DNA of 64,000 nucleotides, from assembly GCA_002256205.1 (NCBI GenBank), contig NKIW01000005.1, positions 310,001 to 374,000 on the forward strand, written 5' to 3'. Shown piece by piece: positions 58,065-64,000 of the stretch (positions within the stretch are counted from its first letter, which is position 1; the number at the start of each line of letters is the position of its first letter). Source of the stretch: Rhizobiales bacterium PAR1. Its GTDB lineage: Bacteria > Pseudomonadota > Alphaproteobacteria > Rhizobiales > Beijerinckiaceae. The notes below the pieces were generated by a model. The model was not told where the DNA came from and made no database searches. It worked only from the letters and a program-made list of their open reading frames with translations. The position numbers were made by a program, and so were the translations under genes.

Positions 58065-58969
58065 TCGGCGGCTTCCTTCGAGAGTGTTTCACCACCGTAA
58101 AGGTGGCCGTGATGGCCCGCTGCGCGGCGGCCTTCGCAAAAGTCGGTATCCGAGCAGACGAACATGCGCCCGCCCTTGTCATCCGTGACCACCTCATCGA
58201 GGTAGCTCATCGTCGCGCCGCAGAGCGCACAGGGGTGCTCGAATTTCGTCGCCTCGAACGGATGATCCTCGAAGTCGAGGCTCACGACCTGCGTATGCGG
58301 CGGAATGGCGTAGATGCGCTTCTCGCGGCCCGCGCCGAAAAGCTGGAGCGCGGCGCAATCATTCATTTTCGGGTTGTCAAATTTCGGGATGGGCGAGGGG
58401 TCCATCACATAGCGCCCCGCAACATGAACCGGGTAATCATAGGTCGTTGCGATATGGCCGTGTCGAGCGATATCCTCGTAGAGCTTCACATGCATCAGCC
58501 CGTATTCGGCGAGCGCGTGCATGGTGCGCGTCTCGGTTTCGCGCGGCTCAAGAAAACGCAACGGCTCCGGAATCGGCACCTGATAAACAAGCACCTGATG
58601 GCCCTGAAGCGCGGCCTCGGGGATGCGATGCCGGGTCTGAATGATGGTCGCATCCTCCGTCGCGGTCGTCACCGCCACGCCTGCTGTCTTAGCGAAAAAC
58701 GCCCGGATCGAGACGGCGTTGGTCGTATCATCCGCGCCCTGATCGATGACCTTGAGGGTATCCTCCGAACCAAGAATGGCAGCGGTCACCTGCACGCCGC
58801 CCGTCCCCCAGCCATAGGGCATCGGCATTTCGCGGCTGGCGAAGGGCACCTGATAGCCGGGGATGGCGATGGCCTTGAGGATCGCACGGCGGATCATCCG
58901 CTTCGTTTGCTCGTCGAGATAGGCGAAATTGTACGCCGGCTCGGAGTTCGTCTGCCTATGCGCGCTCAT
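58061..58969 (-). CDS. phnJ: C-P lyase PhnJ, radical SAM subunit
   Basis: This 302-residue enzyme cleaves the carbon-phosphorus bond of ribose-1-alkylphosphonate 5-phosphate. The cysteines C247, C250, C272 and C278 follow the C-x2-C-x21-C-x5-C spacing of E. coli PhnJ (241, 244, 266, 272), of which the first three hold the iron-sulfur cluster and the last is catalytic. It overlaps phnI and phnK by 4 bases each. Confidence 0.97.
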   Translation of the reverse strand: MSAHRQTNSEPAYNFAYLDEQTKRMIRRAILKAIAIPGYQVPFASREMPMPYGWGTGGVQVTAAILGSEDTLKVIDQGADDTTNAVSIRAFFAKTAGVAVTTATEDATIIQTRHRIPEAALQGHQVLVYQVPIPEPLRFLEPRETETRTMHALAEYGLMHVKLYEDIARHGHIATTYDYPVHVAGRYVMDPSPIPKFDNPKMNDCAALQLFGAGREKRIYAIPPHTQVVSLDFEDHPFEATKFEHPCALCGATMSYLDEVVTDDKGGRMFVCSDTDFCEGRRAAGHHGHLYGGETLSKEAAE

Positions 58970-60069
58970 TCCGCAGCCTCCAGCGTCTCGGGGTTCTGTT
59001 TGCTGGTGAACTCGAGGCGCATCTCGCGCAAAAGCGCGAGTTCGGCCTGAAAATCCACGTAATGCGGTAGCTTCAGATGCTCGACGAAGCCGGTCGCCTG
59101 CACATTGTCGGAATGGGAGAGCACGAATTCCTCATCCTGCGCCGGGCCCTTGCGCTCTTCGCCAAATTCCTCGGCCCGGAGCGCGCGATCAACCAGCGCC
59201 ATCGACATCGCGCGTCGTTCGCAATGCCCGAAGGAAAGGCCATAACCGCGCGTGAAGCGGGCGGGTTCGGTCGCGGAACCGGAGAACTGGTTGACCATCT
59301 GGCATTCGGTAAGGGTCATATCGCCGAGCGGAACGGCAAAGCCCAATTCCTCGACCATCAATTCAACCTCGACTTCGCCAAGCCGGATTTCGCCGACAAA
59401 GGGGTGGTTGCGTCCATAGCCGCGCTGGGTCGAATAGCCGAGAGCCAGCAGAAAGCCCTCATCGCCGCGCGCGAGGTTTTGCAGACGAAGGTCGCGATCC
59501 GCCGGAAACGACAGCGGTTCGCGCGTGAGATCCGCGACTTCTGCGCCCGGAACGCCCGGCGGGTTACGCTCGATGAGATCATCAGAGGCGATGATATCGG
59601 TGACGCGCGGCATCGCGACATCCGGCTCGTGCGGGGCGGTCGCGGGGGCTTCCGTATTGCTCGTCGCCATCAGCGCGAAATCCAGAAGGCGATGCGTGTA
59701 ATCGAAGGTCGGACCCAGCACTTGTCCACCCGGAAGATCCTTGTAGGTCGCGGAAATCCGCCGCCGCACAGCCATTTCCGCCGTATCGAGCGGTTCGGAA
59801 AAGCCGAAACGCGGCAGCGTCGTACGATAGGCGCGGATGAGGAAAATCGCCTCGATGAGATCGCCGCGCGCCTGTTTGATCGCCAGCGCCGCGAGCTTGC
59901 GATCATAGAGCGAGCCTTCGCTCATCACGCGATCCACCGCGAGGGCGAGCTGTTCGTCGATCTGCTCGACGGCGAGTTCCGGAACTTCACGGTCGCCGCG
60001 CCGCTTGTCGGCAAGCAAACGATGGGCATTGGCGATGGCGCGTTCGCCCCCTTTGACGGCTACGTACAT
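58966..60069 (-). CDS. phnI: C-P lyase core subunit PhnI
   Basis: This 367-residue core protein beginning MYVAVKGGERAIANAHRLLA is the nucleosidase-like subunit that helps transfer phosphonate to ribose. The late FGHCERRAMSMALVDRALRA segment is typical. The start at 60069 overlaps the phnH stop (TGATG). Confidence 0.96.
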   Translation of the reverse strand: MYVAVKGGERAIANAHRLLADKRRGDREVPELAVEQIDEQLALAVDRVMSEGSLYDRKLAALAIKQARGDLIEAIFLIRAYRTTLPRFGFSEPLDTAEMAVRRRISATYKDLPGGQVLGPTFDYTHRLLDFALMATSNTEAPATAPHEPDVAMPRVTDIIASDDLIERNPPGVPGAEVADLTREPLSFPADRDLRLQNLARGDEGFLLALGYSTQRGYGRNHPFVGEIRLGEVEVELMVEELGFAVPLGDMTLTECQMVNQFSGSATEPARFTRGYGLSFGHCERRAMSMALVDRALRAEEFGEERKGPAQDEEFVLSHSDNVQATGFVEHLKLPHYVDFQAELALLREMRLEFTSKQNPETLEAAE

Positions 60070-60659
60070 CAGACGCCTCCCACGATACGCGTCGAGCGCG
60101 GCAGGCCAATGAAGCCTTCTTCGGTGACAAACAGGATATCGACCCCGAGCGGGAAGCCAGCGCGGTTTGCTGCCCATTGCACCGTGAAATCGGCCGGCAG
60201 CGGCGCGATACCCAGTGTGCCAACCGCCTTGATTCCGGGGCCGGCGATAGCCATGCCGGTTTCAGCCCGGGTGCTGAGCGCGATCAGCGTCGTTGAGCGA
60301 TCCGGGTAGTCCGGCGTGCCTTGCGCGTAATCGGCGAGGCAAAGGGTGTCCTTGGCAAGGTCAAGGAAGGCTAAGGCTGCATCCTGCGTCGTCTTCGCTG
60401 CGCGCGCACCGGTGTGGAAGCGGAGGTAATCCGCGACCGAGCCAGCCGAGAGGCTTGGCGCGAGATGGAATGTCACCTCGAAATCGAGCAGCGCCAGCCC
60501 GAGGGCCGCTGCATTCACCGGCAAAGGCGTGTCGGTATCGAGTGTGGAGCGGAAAGCGATCAACCTGCCTGGATTGGCAAGCGCCTGCATGACGGCGCGG
60601 AAGGTCGCCTGAGATTGCGCGACCGGCTGGTCGAAGCCTCGTGCGAGAACGGCGGTCAT
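60069..60659 (-). CDS. phnH: C-P lyase core subunit PhnH
   Basis: This protein of about 196 residues forms a dimer within the PhnGHIJ core. Family segments are FRAVMQALANPGR near the N-terminus and GPGIKAVGTLGI later. The ATG at 60659 is preferred over a TTG at 60665 that overlaps the phnG stop. Confidence 0.94.
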   Translation of the reverse strand: MTAVLARGFDQPVAQSQATFRAVMQALANPGRLIAFRSTLDTDTPLPVNAAALGLALLDFEVTFHLAPSLSAGSVADYLRFHTGARAAKTTQDAALAFLDLAKDTLCLADYAQGTPDYPDRSTTLIALSTRAETGMAIAGPGIKAVGTLGIAPLPADFTVQWAANRAGFPLGVDILFVTEEGFIGLPRSTRIVGGV

Positions 60660-60661
60660 GA

Positions 60662-61129
60662 TCAATCCTCCCCGCGGACGAGGGTGAAGAAGTCGACGCG
60701 TGTCGCGGCGGTTTCGGCACTGGTTTGGGCGGTCTCAGTTGCAAGACGCTGGCGGATGGGGCGGAGAACCGATGTTTCGACCACCTCGTTCGTCTCCGGC
60801 TTCTGCCAGAGCGCATCGAGGATCGCAGCAAGGCGCGCATGTTCGCGATCACGTCCGAGCACCTGCCCGTAGCCGCGCTCGCCGGTCGGCAGTTCAATCA
60901 CCGCGCGGCTGACGGTCGCCTCGCCAAGGTTGAAGGCGGCGCCATCCCCACCGATGCGCCCGCGCAGCATCACGAGGCCGGTTTCGGGCTGGCGTAGCAC
61001 GCGGCAATCGAGGTTCGGCCAATGGGCCCCGAGCGACGCCTCAAGTTCGGTGCGCTGCGCGCGGGCAAGCACGCCCATCGCGATGCGGCGACTTTCGGAA
61101 GCGGGAGGAGAAAGGCTTTGCAGGGTCAT
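60662..61129 (-). CDS. phnG: C-P lyase core subunit PhnG
   Basis: This 155-residue core subunit has the family segments LRQPETGLVMLRGRIGGDGA and FNLGEATVSRAVIEL followed by GERGYGQVLGRDREHARL. It is the first of the catalytic core genes, 28 bases after the second permease gene. Confidence 0.94.
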   Translation of the reverse strand: MTLQSLSPPASESRRIAMGVLARAQRTELEASLGAHWPNLDCRVLRQPETGLVMLRGRIGGDGAAFNLGEATVSRAVIELPTGERGYGQVLGRDREHARLAAILDALWQKPETNEVVETSVLRPIRQRLATETAQTSAETAATRVDFFTLVRGED

Positions 61130-61157
61130 GGTCGTGTATCGAGCTTTCTGTTCCAGT

Positions 61158-62000
61158 TCAGGGCGCACGGGTTCCGGCTACGGCGAGGCGCAGGCGGGTC
61201 GACGCGAAATCGATGAGGGCCACGGTGACGAGCACCATGAGGATGATGAAGGCGACGCGATCCCACTCGTAGGTGCGGATCATCTCGGCGAGATGCAGGC
61301 CGATCCCGCCTGCACCGACAATGCCGATGATCGTCGCCGAGCGGGTGTTGGATTCGAAATAGTAGAGCACCTGGCTCAGCAGCACCGGCAGAACCGGCGG
61401 GATGATGCCGAAGCGCAGGACGTGCAACTTCGTGCCACCCGCCGAGAGAATGCCTTCCGCCGGTTTGTGATCGACAGCTTCGATGGCTTCCGAGAACAGT
61501 TTCGTGAAAGAGCCGATATCACTGGTCATGATCGCCAAAACTCCGGCGAAAGGGCCAAGGCCCACAACGTTGATCCAGATCAGCGCCCAGATCAGCGTAT
61601 CCACGCCCCGGATCGTGTCCGAAAACCGGCGCGTGATGAACCTGAGTACAGCGCCGCCGAGCACCCCGCGCGCGGCAAGAAAACCAAGCGGGAAAGCAAA
61701 CAGCGCTGCCAGCAAGGTGCCGAGAAAGGCAATCGCCACCGTTTCCGCCAGCGCATGCAGGAACAGCAGGGCATAAGCGCCGGGTGAGGGCGGCACCATT
61801 AATCCCAGGAAGGTGACGAGCTGAACCATCCCGCTGCCGAGGCGCGCGAAAGAAAATTCAAGCCGCATCAGCGCAAAGCCCGCGAGCGCAACCATGACGG
61901 CGACAACGCCGATGGTGACAAGGCGGCTTGTGGGATCGGGACGCATCAGATGCGGATGACGCGCACGGATACCAGCGAGATCGGGCGGATTGTGTTTCAT
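61158..62000 (-). CDS. phnE: phosphonate ABC transporter permease (second PhnE)
   Basis: This 280-residue inner-membrane permease has about six TM helices and the EAA-like coupling segment in the middle (SEAIEAVDHKPAEGILSAGG). It forms a pair with the neighbouring PhnE. The start overlaps the first permease stop by 4 bases. Confidence 0.93.
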   Translation of the reverse strand: MKHNPPDLAGIRARHPHLMRPDPTSRLVTIGVVAVMVALAGFALMRLEFSFARLGSGMVQLVTFLGLMVPPSPGAYALLFLHALAETVAIAFLGTLLAALFAFPLGFLAARGVLGGAVLRFITRRFSDTIRGVDTLIWALIWINVVGLGPFAGVLAIMTSDIGSFTKLFSEAIEAVDHKPAEGILSAGGTKLHVLRFGIIPPVLPVLLSQVLYYFESNTRSATIIGIVGAGGIGLHLAEMIRTYEWDRVAFIILMVLVTVALIDFASTRLRLAVAGTRAP

Positions 62001-62878
62001 CGTCCGGTCTCCGCACTCAGGAGCCGACGACGGATATGCTCGGTTCCAAGATCAATCAGGATCACGGTGCCGATGATCAGGAGCAGAATCGCGGAAATGT
62101 CGGAATAGTAGAATTTCCGCACCGCCTCGATCAGTTCCTGGCCAATGCCACCCGCACCGACAAACCCCATGACAGAGGCGCCGCGGACGTTGATCTCGAA
62201 ACGCAGCAGGCCATAGGAGGCAAAATTCGACAGAACCTGCGGCACCACGGCAAAACGGATCGCCTGCCAGCGCGTTGCGCCACCGGCGAGAATTCCCTCG
62301 ACCGGCTTCATGTCGATATTCTCGACCACTTCGGCGAAGAGTTTTCCGAGTGCGCCAAAGGTGTGGATGGCAATCGCCAGCACACCGGGCACTGGTCCGA
62401 GGCCGAAGGCCACGACGAAAATCAGCGCGAAGACGAGTTCCGGCACGGTACGGCAGAATTCAAGGATGCGCCGCGCAATAAAGCGTCGGGTCGGGCTCTT
62501 CGCGAGGTTCGCAGCGGCGGAAAAGCTGAGGTAAAACGCGCCCAGCGCGCCGATCAGCGTGCCGAGATAGGCGATCAGCAGTGTATCACCGATGTGGAGG
62601 AGCCATTTCTTGAGGCCCCAGAACCACTCGGCGACATCCGAGAAAACCACCGCACCGCTTTCGAGAAAGAAAATGCGCAGGATGTAATTCGGGAAGCTGT
62701 GAAAATTGGTGAGGAATTTCGGAAGGTCAATTTCCGACACCTGCCCCGCCACCAGAATGCAGAACGCCAGAACCCCGAGCGCAAGCCAGAGCGTGCGTCG
62801 TCGCGCCCGCACATCGCCATCATACAGCGCAAGCAGCGAAGCGACCTGAATCTGCGGCAGGTGCGAGGGAATAGCCAT
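61997..62878 (-). CDS. phnE: phosphonate ABC transporter permease (first PhnE)
   Basis: This 293-residue permease has about six TM helices and the coupling segment AEVVENIDMKPVEGILAGGA. The two PhnE proteins are similar but clearly diverged, so they probably form a heterodimer. Confidence 0.94.
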   Translation of the reverse strand: MAIPSHLPQIQVASLLALYDGDVRARRRTLWLALGVLAFCILVAGQVSEIDLPKFLTNFHSFPNYILRIFFLESGAVVFSDVAEWFWGLKKWLLHIGDTLLIAYLGTLIGALGAFYLSFSAAANLAKSPTRRFIARRILEFCRTVPELVFALIFVVAFGLGPVPGVLAIAIHTFGALGKLFAEVVENIDMKPVEGILAGGATRWQAIRFAVVPQVLSNFASYGLLRFEINVRGASVMGFVGAGGIGQELIEAVRKFYYSDISAILLLIIGTVILIDLGTEHIRRRLLSAETGR

Positions 62879-62912
62879 TGGGCGGGCGCTGTCCGGGCAT
62901 GTGGAAAAGGGA

Positions 62913-62938
62913 ACGCCGGAGCTGTGAAGCTCCGGCGT
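62913..62938 (-). other. hairpin between phnD and phnE
   Basis: ACGCCGGAGC (62913-62922) and GCTCCGGCGT (62929-62938) make a perfect 10-bp stem with a 6-base loop in the 78-base gap between phnD and phnE. There is no T-tract. Such hairpins after a binding-protein gene often stabilise its mRNA, raising its level over the permeases. Confidence 0.7.
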
Positions 62939-62956
62939 CGTGGCGTCTCGGGAGGC

Positions 62957-63862
62957 TTACGAGCCCTTCTTGCGCAGCGCGTCGACGAACTTATTGAGCT
63001 GGACGATCGGCTCATAGTCCTTGTGCGTCACGGCCTGCCACGGCTCGTTCTTGCCGTCGGAGAGCTTGTCGAAGGCAGCCTTATCCTTCGTCGGGGCCGC
63101 CATGAACGCCGCAGTGATGGCGGTCTTGAGGTCAGCCGGCAGGTCACTGAGATAGGCATAGGGCGAGTTCACGATCTGCTCGGATTTGAAGATGATCCGG
63201 AAATCATCCTTCTTCACCATGCCCTTGTTGGCGACGCGGGTGAGATTGGAATCGTCGTCCGAGTTCCACCAGTTGGCGGCGACATCCACCGTGCCCTGCT
63301 GAAGGGCGAGCAGCGCGTTGTCGTGGCTGCCTGTCATCACGACCTTGCCGAAGAATTTTTCCGGCTCGATGCCCATCTTGTCGAGGGCGAAGCGCGGCAC
63401 GTTGTTGCCCGAGGTCGAGTTCGGATCGACGAGGCCAAGGTTCTTGCCCTTCAGGTCTTCGATCTTCTGGTAGGGGCTGTCCTTCTTCACGTAGAAGACC
63501 GAATAATAGCCCTTCACACCGCCCTGGTTCACTTCGATGGCGAAGGGCTCGATCTTCGCGCCGACCATGGTCGCGCGGGCGTAAGACGCCGGACCATAAT
63601 AGCCGATGTGGATCTGGCCGGCCTTCTGGCCCTCGATCACCGCGGCATAATCGCTGGCGACACGCAGCGTGACCTTCACGCCGAGTTCCTTCGAAAGATA
63701 CGCCATGAACGGCGCCCAGCGATCATTGACGCCTTGCGCGTTTTCCGCCGGAATCACGGCGAACACGAGTTCCGGGTATTTGGCCTTGTAATCCTGCGCG
63801 AGGGCGGGAAGGGCCGAGAGCGTGGCAAGCGCCACACCGAGCATGAGACGACGGGTCAACAT
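62957..63862 (-). CDS. phnD: phosphonate ABC transporter substrate-binding protein
   Basis: This 301-residue periplasmic protein has a signal peptide (MLTRRLMLGV, cleavage near PALAQ, about residue 22). The binding fold shows VIPAENAQGVNDRWAPFMAY near the N-terminus, and IGYYGPASYARA. It delivers phosphonates to the PhnE/PhnC transporter. The start at 63862 gives the signal peptide; a longer frame reaches 63895. Confidence 0.95.
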   Translation of the reverse strand: MLTRRLMLGVALATLSALPALAQDYKAKYPELVFAVIPAENAQGVNDRWAPFMAYLSKELGVKVTLRVASDYAAVIEGQKAGQIHIGYYGPASYARATMVGAKIEPFAIEVNQGGVKGYYSVFYVKKDSPYQKIEDLKGKNLGLVDPNSTSGNNVPRFALDKMGIEPEKFFGKVVMTGSHDNALLALQQGTVDVAANWWNSDDDSNLTRVANKGMVKKDDFRIIFKSEQIVNSPYAYLSDLPADLKTAITAAFMAAPTKDKAAFDKLSDGKNEPWQAVTHKDYEPIVQLNKFVDALRKKGS

Positions 63863-63891
63863 CGAAAAGTTCCTTTCGGGGGATGGGGCCG

Positions 63892-64000
63892 TCACGCGAC
63901 GGCGGCAAGCAGGCTTTCAGGCGCGGCGACGGGCGGCAGAAGCGTCATCGCCTCGCTCGCTTCGAGGCCGTAAAGTTCACGCGCGGCGGATTCGGTGAGG
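63892..64000 (-). CDS. phnC: phosphonate ABC transporter ATP-binding protein, C-terminal end only
   Basis: The window edge cuts this gene. The visible 35 residues read LTESAARELYGLEASEAMTL and end in LLAAVA before the stop at 63892-63894. The ALRELYG-like motif is the usual end of PhnC, and its place before phnD fits. The Walker motifs lie outside the window. Confidence 0.8.
   Translation of the reverse strand, partial: LTESAARELYGLEASEAMTLLPPVAAPESLLAAVA

Overview
The window looks like chromosomal DNA of an alphaproteobacterium, most likely a member of the Hyphomicrobiales (Rhizobiales). The evidence is high GC with strong GC bias at third codon positions, a gcrA cell-cycle regulator (known only from Alphaproteobacteria), the block rpmH-rnpA-yidC-engB-argB, the block argD-argF-hslO-apaG, and family members such as DUF3422 and Anbu. 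I cannot name the genus. No phage, insertion sequence, CRISPR array or rRNA operon was seen.

Layout, left to right. 0.16-8.8 kb: radical-SAM YgiQ, then a two-component pair made of a membrane kinase with a c-type heme motif and an NtrC-type regulator with a changed GAFTGA loop; a tRNA-Arg; a second membrane kinase overlapping a degenerate FAD/NAD(P) oxidoreductase. 9.0-13.7 kb: rpmH, rnpA, yidC, engB, DUF423 and argB. 13.8-17.3 kb, reverse strand: truA, fmt, def, dapE. 17.3-21.4 kb, reverse strand: the Anbu proteasome-like protease with its transglutaminase, alpha-E and circularly permuted ATP-grasp partners. 21.7-26.8 kb: prmB and two divergent multidomain histidine kinases. 26.8-30.1 kb: a Tat-exported FccB sulfide dehydrogenase flavoprotein, DUF3422 and a BigR/SqrR-like persulfide-sensing ArsR regulator.

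30.2-34.2 kb: a flippase-like membrane protein, phoR, a well-formed PHO box, phoU and phoB, without the pst transporter genes that often sit between them. 34.3-40.1 kb: gcrA, argD, argF, hslO, apaG and a bimodular dCTP deaminase. 40.2-42.1 kb: tRNA-Gly(CCC) with a tandem copy of its 3' end, an AhpD-like protein and a divergent LysR regulator. 42.2-46.4 kb: the potassium transporter kup divergent from a shortened KdpD and KdpE. 46.5-49.7 kb: a DUF5666 protein, a YegD-like Hsp70 and an enolase-superfamily enzyme. 50.0-54.2 kb: a soluble chemoreceptor carrying a PilZ domain, and a MocR regulator divergent from an EamA transporter. 54.2-64.0 kb, reverse strand: a C-P lyase operon in the order phnC(partial)-D-E-E-G-H-I-J-K-L-hexapeptide-M-N.

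Two themes stand out. Phosphorus acquisition is represented by PhoR/PhoU/PhoB and the phosphonate operon. Signal transduction is dense: seven histidine kinases, three stand-alone response regulators, and a chemoreceptor with a predicted c-di-GMP-binding module. The most unusual items are the heme-kinase/GAFAGA regulator pair, the MCP-PilZ fusion, the FccB/BigR sulfide genes, the kup/short-KdpDE pair with a candidate operator, the Anbu operon, and the duplicated tRNA-Gly end.
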